Of a DNA stretch of 36,943 bases, positions 16,868 through 25,143 are shown one piece after another. Location: contig CAZJAZ010000027.1 in NCBI GenBank assembly GCA_964544305.1, positions 1 to 36,943 on the forward strand, given 5' to 3'. The notes below the pieces were generated by a model. That model was not told where the DNA came from. It ran no database searches and saw only the letters and a program-made list of their open reading frames with translations. Each line of letters opens with the position of its first letter. Position 1 is the first letter of the stretch. Both the position numbers and the translations under genes were made by a program. This DNA comes from JAFDWI01 sp964544305 (GTDB taxonomy: Bacteria > Actinomycetota > Acidimicrobiia > Acidimicrobiales > Iamiaceae).

Positions 16868-17871
16868 AGTGATTCCAGAATACGAGCCCGGTCGACAAAC
16901 GTGTGCTCTGCCAAGGTTCGAGCTTTCCCAGCTTGGGCGACACGAGCCGCCCAAGCTCGGTCAATGCGTGCTTTGGCGACGGTCTCGCACACTTCGTCAG
17001 CGCTTTGCGCGACCAAGACTTCAACGCCGGGCTCATAATGTAAGCCGACATCAGCACGATCAATGACTTGTAACGCGCCGACACCTGCTGCCTCAAAAGT
17101 TCGCATCGTGAAACCATCTTGATCACCATGCAAGTTGAGCGTCGCACACGCGCCCGCCATGATCCCGGCGGCCGCTTCCCGACTGACTTGTCCAGATGCG
17201 GCGATGGCGGGTCGAGACCAACTCCATGTCCGCAAACGATCGGATGCGGCGTGTGACCAATCTCGGCCGTATGCGTGCACCGGAACGTCCGCTTGTACGA
17301 GTTGGGCCAGAAGTGCTTCTCGATTGGGGTATCTGGCCCCAATGAAGACAACCTCGTTCGTTATTCGCTTTGGGCCCTGACATGCTGGGTCGAACGCAAG
17401 GGGCACGTGGGTTGCGTCAATACCAACAGAACCAAGGGTCGCCACATCGTTGGGTGAGTAGCTCGCAACCATGGGAAATCGAGCGAGCGTATCGAGGGAA
17501 AAGTTCGTACGCCGGACTTCGTCGTAGAGCCAAAGAATACGGGGCAACCCGCTTGTTTCGAGTTCATCCCAAAACTCATCGTCAAACAAATCGCCTTTGA
17601 CAATGACGACGACATCGGGCTGTACCGCACGGAGCACCGAACGCGCCTGTGCGGTCGCGGCATGTCGATGCCGGTCTCCCCCGCTGCCCGGGCGAATCTT
17701 GTCAAGACCTTCATACATGATTTTGTTGCGGGCTTTCGCTGCAACACCCACATGGGCGTCGTAGCAATGGGTCGTGACCAGGTAACCGATGGATTCAAAG
17801 CCGTTGGCAATCGATCGCCAATAACCGTGGAAACTTGGCGAAATGAGAAGGATGTGGCCGCCGCCTTTCAC
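16858..17871 (-). CDS. CgeB-like glycosyltransferase
   Basis: The 337-residue cytosolic protein has an N-terminal Rossmann-like half (ILLISPSFHGYWRSIANGFESIGY, then PDVVVIVKGD and ILWLYDEVRRT). Its C-terminal half carries the spore-coat CgeB/glycosyl transferase family 1_2 signature: NEVVFIGARYPNREALLAQL, a segment with AGACATLNLHGDQDGFTMRTFEAAGVGALQVIDR, and a terminal helical segment. Such proteins transfer sugars to cell-surface or protein acceptors. The GTG at 17871 overlaps the epimerase stop as GTGA. Substrates cannot be read from the sequence. Confidence 0.75.
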   Translation of the reverse strand: MKGGGHILLISPSFHGYWRSIANGFESIGYLVTTHCYDAHVGVAAKARNKIMYEGLDKIRPGSGGDRHRHAATAQARSVLRAVQPDVVVIVKGDLFDDEFWDELETSGLPRILWLYDEVRRTNFSLDTLARFPMVASYSPNDVATLGSVGIDATHVPLAFDPACQGPKRITNEVVFIGARYPNREALLAQLVQADVPVHAYGRDWSHAASDRLRTWSWSRPAIAASGQVSREAAAGIMAGACATLNLHGDQDGFTMRTFEAAGVGALQVIDRADVGLHYEPGVEVLVAQSADEVCETVAKARIDRAWAARVAQAGKARTLAEHTFVDRARILESLWA

Positions 17872-18920
17872 GATGTGAGGCCTTTGCCCTCCAACTCCGC
17901 CAACGCCTTGTCCCAAATCGCTGACGTCACCCCGGGTTCGTTCCAGCCTGAACTGATGAAATCGCTGACCGCATCGTGCGCGTCCATCCGTGGTTTCTCA
18001 AATCCAAGTGCAAGAGCGCGAGAAATATCTGCGCACGCATGTTCAATATCGCCGGCTCGAGTCACGTCAACGTGTTCAAGTGCGACGTCAACTGGTGCGG
18101 CTTCAATCGAGTACCGCGCAAGGTCAAGGAGCGACGTTCGCACGCCCGTTCCACAGTTCACGATCAGTGGTTCGTCACGAGATGGAGGTGCGTCAAGAAC
18201 AGACGAGACGAGACGCGTGACATCCGAGACGTGAACAAAATCGCGGGTTTGGAGGCCATCGCCATAGATCTGAATTGGGCGTCCCTCTTTGAGTCGGGCG
18301 AGAAACGCAGCGAGCACACCCGTATAAGGATTGTGCAGTGCTTGGCCCGCCCCAATGACGTTTTGTGGACGAATAATGGTGACCGGGGTTTTCTGCTCGG
18401 AAAGAAGTCCTTCGCCTGCAACTTTGGTTTCGCCATACACCGACACCGGTGCGAACGCGTCGTCTTCACGTGATGCGACGGGTTCAGCATTTTCACAGCA
18501 TCGGCTACCAACTCGATCACCGTGCACCTCACAGCGCCAATGTCCTTCGCCGTACACCGCCCGTGACGAAAAGAATACAAACGGCGCGTTCAGCTTGGAC
18601 GCAAACGCCAGAGCGTTCGCCGTTCCATTGACGTTGACCGACCGGTACCGTTCGGTTTCATACATGGACTGACCCACGCCTGTTTCGGCAGCCAAATGCA
18701 CCACCGCATCCACGGCTGGTAATGCTTCCCAAACATTTGCGTCGCGTACATCACCTTCAACGAGTCTGCCCGCGATTCGGGATCGCGACTCAGCAACGTC
18801 GCGATGGACTTGTGCTTCGAGTGAATCCAAACTCAACACGTCCCAGCCGTTATCCGAAAGGCGCTGCGATAGATGGAAACCAATGAAACCAGCTCCGCCG
18901 GTCACAAGAACTTGCTTCAA
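17868..18920 (-). CDS. NAD-dependent sugar epimerase/dehydratase, dTDP-rhamnose 4-epimerase-like
   Basis: An extended short-chain dehydrogenase of 350 residues. Motifs: NAD-binding GGAGFIG (8-14), DVRD, VVHLAAETGVGQS, catalytic Ser near SSRAVYGEG and the YxxxK pair Tyr162/Lys166, with the substrate segment RPQNVIGAGQ. Between the Ser motif and the Tyr it carries an insertion with Cys130, Cys141 and Cys142 (GEGHWRCEVHG). I recall similar Cys-bearing insertions in dTDP-L-rhamnose 4-epimerases, here in a shortened form. The TTG start has GGGAG 5 bases upstream and overlaps the acyltransferase stop as TTGA. It probably makes a nucleotide sugar used by the two downstream transferases. Confidence 0.8.
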   Translation of the reverse strand: MKQVLVTGGAGFIGFHLSQRLSDNGWDVLSLDSLEAQVHRDVAESRSRIAGRLVEGDVRDANVWEALPAVDAVVHLAAETGVGQSMYETERYRSVNVNGTANALAFASKLNAPFVFFSSRAVYGEGHWRCEVHGDRVGSRCCENAEPVASREDDAFAPVSVYGETKVAGEGLLSEQKTPVTIIRPQNVIGAGQALHNPYTGVLAAFLARLKEGRPIQIYGDGLQTRDFVHVSDVTRLVSSVLDAPPSRDEPLIVNCGTGVRTSLLDLARYSIEAAPVDVALEHVDVTRAGDIEHACADISRALALGFEKPRMDAHDAVSDFISSGWNEPGVTSAIWDKALAELEGKGLTS

Positions 18921-19465
18921 GATTGCTCCCGCTCATGGATCGCGGCTGCGGCGCCGGTGACAAGCGCACCGTCGGGCACGTCTTTGGTCACCACGGCTGC
19001 CGCACCGATTGTTGCGCCATCGCCAATGGTTACGCCGCCCAATATGGTGACCCGGTCACCGATAAAAACATCATCACCGATCGTGATCGCGCCAGAAGGC
19101 ACCACACCATGTCGGTCTCCTCGGGTGTGCTCCGCGCTCGTAATCAAGCTGCCCGCTCCGATCAAACAACCAGCACCGATCACGATCGGATCGCCTGAGT
19201 GAATGTGCACACCGTGAGCAAAGTACGCACGATCTCCAATGGTGATCGCGCCGCCCTCTTCACATTGCAACCACACTTGTTGGTAGATCGCGCAGTCGTT
19301 GCCAATCGAAATTGCATCGACGCCACGAAGGGTGCGTGGCGCGACTAACACGGTGCGATCGCCAAACGATCGAAATGCTTTTCGGTGCAACAGCCGGTTG
19401 ACGATTCGCCAGAAATGCCATTGCAGACCTGGTGGTGCTTCAACTATTTTTTGGCGAATAGTCAC
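18917..19465 (-). CDS. Hexapeptide-repeat (LbetaH) acyltransferase
   Basis: The 182-residue protein is a left-handed beta-helix transferase. Isoleucine/valine-Gly repeats are visible (ISIGNDCAI, ITIGDRAYFAHGVHI, IVIGAGCLIGAGSLI, ITIGDDVFIGDRVTI, VTIGDGATIGAAAVV), ending with the family closing motif TKDVPDGALVTG. The candidate catalytic His lies in SAEHTRGD. Such enzymes O- or N-acetylate sugars, so it may decorate the glycan built by the adjacent transferases. The GTG start has AGG about 8 bases upstream. It is the first gene of the sugar module, 55 bases downstream of aroE. Confidence 0.88.
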   Translation of the reverse strand: MTIRQKIVEAPPGLQWHFWRIVNRLLHRKAFRSFGDRTVLVAPRTLRGVDAISIGNDCAIYQQVWLQCEEGGAITIGDRAYFAHGVHIHSGDPIVIGAGCLIGAGSLITSAEHTRGDRHGVVPSGAITIGDDVFIGDRVTILGGVTIGDGATIGAAAVVTKDVPDGALVTGAAAAIHEREQS

Positions 19466-19520
19466 AGGTCAACCTGCCAGTTTCGTGCTGACATTCGACC
19501 ACCGTAGGCGACGGACGACA

Positions 19521-20366
19521 TCATGATTTACCCCGGCGCGCGAGAGCTTGGTGCGCTGCGAATTTCATTCGCTCAACCGGAGCGTCCAAACCCGTGAAGA
19601 GGCGAAAAGCCTGAGCGCCTTGGTGCACCAGCATGCCAAGGCCACCGACGCTACGCGCGCCTCTCTCACGCGCCATTTCCATCAACGGTGTCATCGCTGG
19701 TTCGTAGATCATGTCAAATACCACCTGGTCCACATGGAAACAATCCGATTGGACCCCCAGCACATTGCCTGAGTTGCCCGACATGCCAACCGGGGTTGCC
19801 TGAATGACCAGATCGGCTGACTGCACATCGCTCACATTGCCAACACGTCCCGCTGAGCCGGCCAACGCAGCAGCCGCCTCGGCGCGCTGTAGCGTTCGAT
19901 TAACGACGACCACGCTTTGTGCACCGGCCTCGGCGAGTGCGAGCACTGCCGCTCGAGCCGCACCTCCCGCCCCAAGGACCACACATGTTTTGCCTGCCGG
20001 GTCAACGCCCTCATCAACTCGAAGGGTGTCAACGAGGCCAGCGCCATCGGTCGAGTGCCCAATGAGTTGGCCATCGTCGTTGACGATGCAGTTCACCGCA
20101 CCAAGGCGCTGTGCGGTCGGCGACAACGAATCCAAATGATCGACCACAACTGCTTTCAGGGGCATTGTGACGCTCAAACCACAAATCGGCAACACGCGCA
20201 TGGCGCGAATCGCTTGCGGTACAGCATCTGCCTCAATATCGAACGCAAGATAGGTCTTATTGAGCTGCTGATCGTCAAACGCGGCGTTGAACATCACCGG
20301 TGAAAGCGAATGACCAATTGGCGATCCAATAACGCCATAGAGTTCCGTTAATCCGGTCGGGGTCAT
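19521..20366 (-). CDS. aroE: Shikimate dehydrogenase
   Basis: It reduces 3-dehydroshikimate with NADPH. The 281-residue protein has the shikimate site SPIGHSLSP (residues 15-23), SVTMPLK with catalytic Lys71, STDGAG with Asp107, and the NADP-binding GAGGAAR (132-138). NRT after the second strand fits NADP binding. The C-terminal GGLGMLVHQGAQAFRLF motif is standard. ATG 20366 overlaps the mltG stop as ATGA. The longer frame to 20498 lies inside mltG. Confidence 0.95.
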   Translation of the reverse strand: MTPTGLTELYGVIGSPIGHSLSPVMFNAAFDDQQLNKTYLAFDIEADAVPQAIRAMRVLPICGLSVTMPLKAVVVDHLDSLSPTAQRLGAVNCIVNDDGQLIGHSTDGAGLVDTLRVDEGVDPAGKTCVVLGAGGAARAAVLALAEAGAQSVVVVNRTLQRAEAAAALAGSAGRVGNVSDVQSADLVIQATPVGMSGNSGNVLGVQSDCFHVDQVVFDMIYEPAMTPLMEMARERGARSVGGLGMLVHQGAQAFRLFTGLDAPVERMKFAAHQALARRGKS

Positions 20367-21424
20367 GAGGGACCACATCCAAGGCCCGCTTCGTAACACG
20401 CTTGTTTCGCACGTGCGAACACTTCGGGTGAATCGGTAAATACATGCTGGGGTCGATCTTGTGAGTCGTTGTGGACATCTCGCACGTAATAGATCCACGG
20501 CCCGTCAGCGGGATGGAAAGCGGCGTTCAACGCGAACTCACCCGGCGCTCCAATTGGGGTAGGAGGAAGCCCCCGTTGACGTCGTGTGTTAAACGGTGAC
20601 GAAGACTCGAAATCCACGTCATCACCGGTCATGATCGAAAGGTACCGGCTTGTCGCATCAATACCGAGTGGTTGGTCTGTCGCCAGTCGATTGTAGATAA
20701 CTCGGGAAATCTTGGGTGCTTCATCAGGGTTCCCTGCTTCTGCCTGGACGAGCGACGCGACCGTCACAAGTTGATACTGGCTGAGATGCAACGAGGCGAT
20801 CTTCGGATCAGGCGAAATTGATCGCACACGACGATTCATTGCATCCGCCATCATTTGAAGCACATCGAGAGCGCTGTCATCCGGCGTGACATCGTACGTT
20901 GCGGGAAACAGCACACCTTCGTAGTTCTTGTTGCCTTGAACAAGCAGATCACTTTGAATAGCACCAGACGTCAGTGCCTTCTCAAGGGAAGACACGGTCA
21001 GTCGCGGCACGCGCTGATGAATCCGGTCAACGATCTGAGTCAACCGAAAACCCTCGGGGATCGACACCGTGGTGATCTCAGGGCCAAGGGGACCTCTTGT
21101 GAAAACGTCAATGGCTTCGTCCGCAGATGCGTTGGTGACGAACCGGTACCGCCCCGCCTCAAAAGGCCCAGCATTCGTAAAGCGCGTGTACCACGTAAAC
21201 ACGCGGGCGTTCCGAATGATTGACGAATCTTCAAGTTTTGCCGCGATCTGCCCGGTCGACAACCCACGTGGAATCTCAAGAACCTTCTGGGTGTGCGACC
21301 CGGGGGCTGCGCTCAATTGTCGGTGATACCAACCAATGGCGCCAAAGTAGGCGCCGACCAATACAGCGATGATGATGAGAAACGCAATGAGTGCGCGCCG
21401 ACGTCGTCGAGTGCGTCCACTCAT
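20363..21424 (-). CDS. mltG: Endolytic transglycosylase MltG
   Basis: A membrane-anchored lytic transglycosylase that trims nascent peptidoglycan. The 353-residue protein has a basic N-terminus (SGRTRRRRR), one transmembrane helix (about residues 11-32), a LysM-like region, and the YceG domain. The catalytic glutamate is most likely Glu229 in ASLVQAEAGNP, followed by the conserved VIYNRL and a GLPPTPIGAPG variant of the INPPxxPI motif. The C-terminus has two cysteines in the last ten residues. Start overlaps the ruvX stop as ATGA. Confidence 0.95.
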   Translation of the reverse strand: MSGRTRRRRRALIAFLIIIAVLVGAYFGAIGWYHRQLSAAPGSHTQKVLEIPRGLSTGQIAAKLEDSSIIRNARVFTWYTRFTNAGPFEAGRYRFVTNASADEAIDVFTRGPLGPEITTVSIPEGFRLTQIVDRIHQRVPRLTVSSLEKALTSGAIQSDLLVQGNKNYEGVLFPATYDVTPDDSALDVLQMMADAMNRRVRSISPDPKIASLHLSQYQLVTVASLVQAEAGNPDEAPKISRVIYNRLATDQPLGIDATSRYLSIMTGDDVDFESSSPFNTRRQRGLPPTPIGAPGEFALNAAFHPADGPWIYYVRDVHNDSQDRPQHVFTDSPEVFARAKQACYEAGLGCGPS

Positions 21425-21843
21425 GTGAATCGCTCAATGTTCGCATCAAGCCAGTTCTGTAAAATCACGGCGGCGGCAACCGCATCGATCACTTTGCGGC
21501 TTTTGCGGGTTGACACGCCCGTTGCATGCAGGGCCTGCTGTGCGCTGACCGTTGAGAAGCGCTCGTCGCAATACTCGATCGGAACCGGCAGCGCCGCTGC
21601 AATCTCACTCCCAATTCGACGCACTCGTTGCGCGGCTGGACCTTCAGAACCATTCAGTGAGCGTGGCAAACCAATGATCACACGCTCGGCTTCCCAATCT
21701 TCCACACATCGTGCCAGGCCGCGAATCATTGCCGGTTGATCTTTCGCATTCAGCACTTCGGAAGCTGACGCGACCCCAACAGCGGTGTCACCTACTGCGA
21801 CGCCAACACGTGCCGATCCAATATCGATGCCAAGAACACGCAT
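21421..21843 (-). CDS. ruvX: Holliday junction resolvase-like protein RuvX/YqgF
   Basis: The RNase H-fold protein is implicated in 16S rRNA 5' end maturation, with resolvase activity reported in some species. The 140-residue protein has GIDIGSARVGVAVGD (first acidic residue, near residue 7), VIIGLPRSLNGSEG, YCDERFSTVSA and IDAVAAAVILQ with the C-terminal Asp. ATG 21843 is chosen to match family length; TTG 21846 is equally close. It follows alaS by 10 bases, a conserved actinobacterial pairing. Confidence 0.93.
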   Translation of the reverse strand: MRVLGIDIGSARVGVAVGDTAVGVASASEVLNAKDQPAMIRGLARCVEDWEAERVIIGLPRSLNGSEGPAAQRVRRIGSEIAAALPVPIEYCDERFSTVSAQQALHATGVSTRKSRKVIDAVAAAVILQNWLDANIERFT

Positions 21844-21853
21844 CAAAGGGAAC

Positions 21854-24460
21854 TCAACCGCCGACAAGGGCACGGGCCGCATCAACAGTCGCGTCAACGC
21901 GAGCCGCGTCTTTCCCACCGGCCATTGCAAAGTGCGCGTTCTTCGTGTTGCCACCGCCGCCGAGGGTGGGCGTTAACTCACCGACAATCTGGCCAGCGTG
22001 ATGGGTACCCGTTTCTCTTGTTGCAACAACAAGTACCGCACCCCCACCGCGTGGGGCTCCGACGAGGACAACAAGCTCAATTCCGCGTTGGTCGCGAACA
22101 GCTAATGCGAGGTCCTTTAAGTCGTTTCGCTCAACGTCGTCAACGCGGGCGACAACAACGCCATTCACTTGGCTACTGGCAAGGGTGCCTGCACCGTAGC
22201 GAGCAATCTGTTGACGTAGCTCTCCAATTTGTTCAAGAGCCGCGTCGAGATCGGCTTTTCGCTTGTCGATGCCAGCCATGAGGTCTGCGGGGGGTACACC
22301 GAGTCGACGTGCCGCTTGTGTCAAGCGCTCGTCATCGGCCCGGAAGAGTTCCAAACTTGCCATACCGGTGGTTGCTTCAATTCGTCGAAGGTTCGAACCA
22401 ATCGAAGTTTCGGAGGTGATCCGAATGAGTCCAATATCGCCTAGCGCTTTGACATGGGTACCACCACACAATTCAATGGAATGGCGTCCAGCTTCGAGAA
22501 CTCGGACTATGTCGCCATATTTTTCACCGAAGAACGCGATGGCTCCCATGCCCATCGCATGTTCTTTGGTTGTTTCGAAATGGTGCGCTGGCGCATTCTC
22601 AAGCACGTCTTCATTTGCAAGATCTTCGATTGCACGCAACTGTTCAGGGGTCACGGGCTCGAAATGACTGAAGTCGAAACGTAAGCGATCAGGGGCAACG
22701 AGTGAACCTTGCTGCTTCACATGGTCGCCAAGAACTTCTCGTAAGGCCCAATGCAACAGGTGCGTTGCTGTGTGATTCCGACGGATTGCGTTGCGCCTTT
22801 TGCTGTCAATCGTGGCGATTGCGTCTTGGCCGGGTTCGATTGTGCCTCTTTCAATGATCGCGAGGTGCTGATGCAAGCCTGGGAGAGCAAACACGGTGTC
22901 AACGACACGTGCTTGGCCCGTGTCGGTGACAATGCGCCCGGTGTCTCCAACCTGGCCTCCAGATTCGGCGTAGAAAGGTGTGCGGTCCAGCACGATTGCT
23001 ACCCGTTCGTCTTGGGAATCGTCGGTGGGGACGACCGCAATGACTGTCGCTTTCGATTCGTCTTCTGCGCGTCCCGTGAATTCTGTGACGCCATGTTTCA
23101 TCAGGATCTGAGTGAACGTGTCGACTGACTCGCCAGTTGCGACTCCCGTGGATTTCGCCGCCGCTTTCGCACGAGCACGCTGGGCTTCCATTTCAATCTC
23201 GAATCCATCAAGATCAACTTCGATGCCACGTTCGGCAACTATCTCACTGGTTACTTCCAACGGAAAGCCATAGGTGTCGTGCAATTGAAAAGCGGCGCTA
23301 CCGGCAAGCACTTTGTTGTCGCCGAGTTGTGCGAGATGATCGTCAAGAATCCCGAGTCCGGTGCGTAATGTCCGACGAAACTGATCTTCTTCCCGTTGCA
23401 GCACGCCGCAAATGAGGTCCAAATTGGTCACCACTTCGGGGTAGTCCTCGCCCATGACGTCGGCGACTTTGGTTGCAAGCCGTGGTGTTATGGCGTCGTG
23501 CACGTCAAGGAGATACGCAAAGCGGATTGCACGTCGAATGACCCTGCGCAACACGTAGCCGCGTTCTTCGTTTGACGGAATGACGCCATCGGCAACAAGA
23601 AACGTCATGGTACGAGCGTGGTCCGCTAACAGTCGGAGCGCAATGTCCGCGTTCGCGTCATCGCCAATACGCCGTTTCGTTGCATGCTGTGCTGCATCAA
23701 CAAGTTCGGCCAAGGTATCTGCTGCATACAGCGACGGACTTCCTGCAAGGACCGCCAAAATACGTTCTAAGCCGGCACCCGTATCGATATTGCGAGTCGC
23801 AAGGTCGCTCAACGACCCATCGGCATGCCGAAAGTGCTGTTGGAAAACCAAGTTCCAGAGCTCGACATAACGATGTTCTGCTTTCGGGTTTGCCGGACCA
23901 CCATCGGGCCCAAGCGCCTCGCCGTAGTCCCAAAAAATTTCAGACGATGGTCCGCACGGACCGGTATCGCCCATTTCCCAAAAATTATCGCTGTCGAGTC
24001 GTTGCACACGGCTCGGCGGGATCCCGACCGCATCAATCCAAATCGCTTCGGCTTCATCGTCGCTGACGTGCACCGTGATCCACATTCGGTCGCCATCAAG
24101 CCCAAGGGTTTCAGTGAGAAACTCCCAGGCCCACGGAATCGCATCGGCTTTGAAATAGTCACCAAACCCGAAGTTTCCAAGCATTTCAAAGAAGCTCAGA
24201 TGCCGCGGCGACCGTCCGATTGCGTCGAGGTCATTGTGTTTCCCACCTGCGCGCACACATTTTTGTACCGAAACAGCACGTGGGGGTTGCCACGGAACCG
24301 CTTCCTCTCCAAGGAAATACGGGACAAACGGCATCATCCCCGAGTTTGTAAACATCGGAGCTGACGGGTGGAGCGGGATCAAACCGGCTGAACTCACTTC
24401 CGCGTGGGCGCGCTGCGCAAAGAAATCCACAAACGCGCGGCGCAGGTGTGCAGCATCCAT
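21854..24460 (-). CDS. alaS: Alanyl-tRNA synthetase
   Basis: It charges tRNA-Ala and edits mischarged Ser and Gly. The 868-residue protein has the class II aminoacylation core (TNSGMMPFVPYFLGEE, SVQKCVRAGGKHNDLD, FFEMLGNFGFGDYFK, DTGPCGPSSEI, TGAGLERI), then the editing domain with zinc ligands HTATHLLHWAL and CGGTHV, and the C-terminal DHHA1 domain (LGGGGNTKNAHFAMAGG). Length is normal. The ATG at 24460 puts the first helix at the usual distance; an in-frame TTG at 24472 would add four residues. Neither has a Shine-Dalgarno, so the start is uncertain by four codons. Confidence 0.97.
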   Translation of the reverse strand: MDAAHLRRAFVDFFAQRAHAEVSSAGLIPLHPSAPMFTNSGMMPFVPYFLGEEAVPWQPPRAVSVQKCVRAGGKHNDLDAIGRSPRHLSFFEMLGNFGFGDYFKADAIPWAWEFLTETLGLDGDRMWITVHVSDDEAEAIWIDAVGIPPSRVQRLDSDNFWEMGDTGPCGPSSEIFWDYGEALGPDGGPANPKAEHRYVELWNLVFQQHFRHADGSLSDLATRNIDTGAGLERILAVLAGSPSLYAADTLAELVDAAQHATKRRIGDDANADIALRLLADHARTMTFLVADGVIPSNEERGYVLRRVIRRAIRFAYLLDVHDAITPRLATKVADVMGEDYPEVVTNLDLICGVLQREEDQFRRTLRTGLGILDDHLAQLGDNKVLAGSAAFQLHDTYGFPLEVTSEIVAERGIEVDLDGFEIEMEAQRARAKAAAKSTGVATGESVDTFTQILMKHGVTEFTGRAEDESKATVIAVVPTDDSQDERVAIVLDRTPFYAESGGQVGDTGRIVTDTGQARVVDTVFALPGLHQHLAIIERGTIEPGQDAIATIDSKRRNAIRRNHTATHLLHWALREVLGDHVKQQGSLVAPDRLRFDFSHFEPVTPEQLRAIEDLANEDVLENAPAHHFETTKEHAMGMGAIAFFGEKYGDIVRVLEAGRHSIELCGGTHVKALGDIGLIRITSETSIGSNLRRIEATTGMASLELFRADDERLTQAARRLGVPPADLMAGIDKRKADLDAALEQIGELRQQIARYGAGTLASSQVNGVVVARVDDVERNDLKDLALAVRDQRGIELVVLVGAPRGGGAVLVVATRETGTHHAGQIVGELTPTLGGGGNTKNAHFAMAGGKDAARVDATVDAARALVGG

Positions 24461-24474
24461 AGCGGTGGACAAGC

Positions 24475-24750
24475 TTAGTTTTCGACGGCACGTAGCGACG
24501 AGCGACGTGTTCGATTCGATGGATCGTGATGGGCTTCCAGTTCGTTCGCCACGCGCGACATCTCGTCGCGGCCGTCACGCAACGCATCACGCACCCGTAA
24601 GGATGCCCGATTCGCTGCGTCGGACGCTGTGTTGACCAAGGCATCTGGCGCCATTTGCGCCTTCCGCTCGGCGACGGCGCGTTCCACGCGTCGCAAGCCC
24701 GCGACTCCGGCTACAGCACCAACAGAAAACCATAGTGTGCGTTTGAACAT
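24475..24750 (-). CDS. Small membrane-anchored protein upstream of alaS
   Basis: The 91-residue protein has one N-terminal hydrophobic helix (about residues 5-20, LWFSVGAVAGVAGL) followed by a charged, helical cytoplasmic region rich in Arg, Glu and Ala. It occupies the position between a DUF948 protein and alaS that in streptomycetes is held by a DUF6167 family protein, and the layout is similar. No catalytic motif is visible. Function unknown. It starts 15 bases after the DUF948 stop. Confidence 0.7.
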   Translation of the reverse strand: MFKRTLWFSVGAVAGVAGLRRVERAVAERKAQMAPDALVNTASDAANRASLRVRDALRDGRDEMSRVANELEAHHDPSNRTRRSSLRAVEN

Positions 24751-24765
24751 CCTCTGTCCTTTGCC

Positions 24766-25143
24766 TCAACCCGCTTTCGATCCACGGATCCGCTTCGCCG
24801 CACGCGACGTGCCTTTCGCAAGTGCCACCGTCTTGATGACCGGTTTGCCGACCGTGAAGTATCCAACTTTGGCCGCTCCATCCACAGTTGCAGCAAGCGC
24901 TTCGGCTGAACCAACAAGATCATCGACACGTTCGAGATCGGTGCGTGCGACGTTGAGCGCCGCCGTCATCTCATCAAGTAACTCGGTGGAACGCACTCGA
25001 AATGCCTCCGCATCGGCGCGCACCGTTCGCAAAGTGCGAAGCAGAGACGCCAACACCAACGTGAGTGCGAGGACGGCCCCAAGCGCCATGACCGATGTGA
25101 TGATGGCTGCGAGATCTGATGCACTCATTTGGGCTGTGGTCAT
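24766..25143 (-). CDS. DUF948 family membrane protein
   Basis: The 125-residue protein has an N-terminal transmembrane helix (about residues 12-34, IITSVMALGAVLALTLVLASLL), a coiled-coil-like segment (TLRTVRADAEAFRVRSTELLDEMTAAL is its core, residues 37-63), and a basic C-terminus ending TSRAAKRIRGSKAG. This is the usual layout of DUF948, a methyl-accepting-like membrane protein of unknown role. The start overlaps the rarA stop as ATGA. Confidence 0.8.
   Translation of the reverse strand: MTTAQMSASDLAAIITSVMALGAVLALTLVLASLLRTLRTVRADAEAFRVRSTELLDEMTAALNVARTDLERVDDLVGSAEALAATVDGAAKVGYFTVGKPVIKTVALAKGTSRAAKRIRGSKAG

Noticed and set aside
24461..24490. T-box or other leader upstream of alaS
   Set aside because: Only 14 bases separate alaS from the upstream gene; there is no room for a T-box and no specifier structure.
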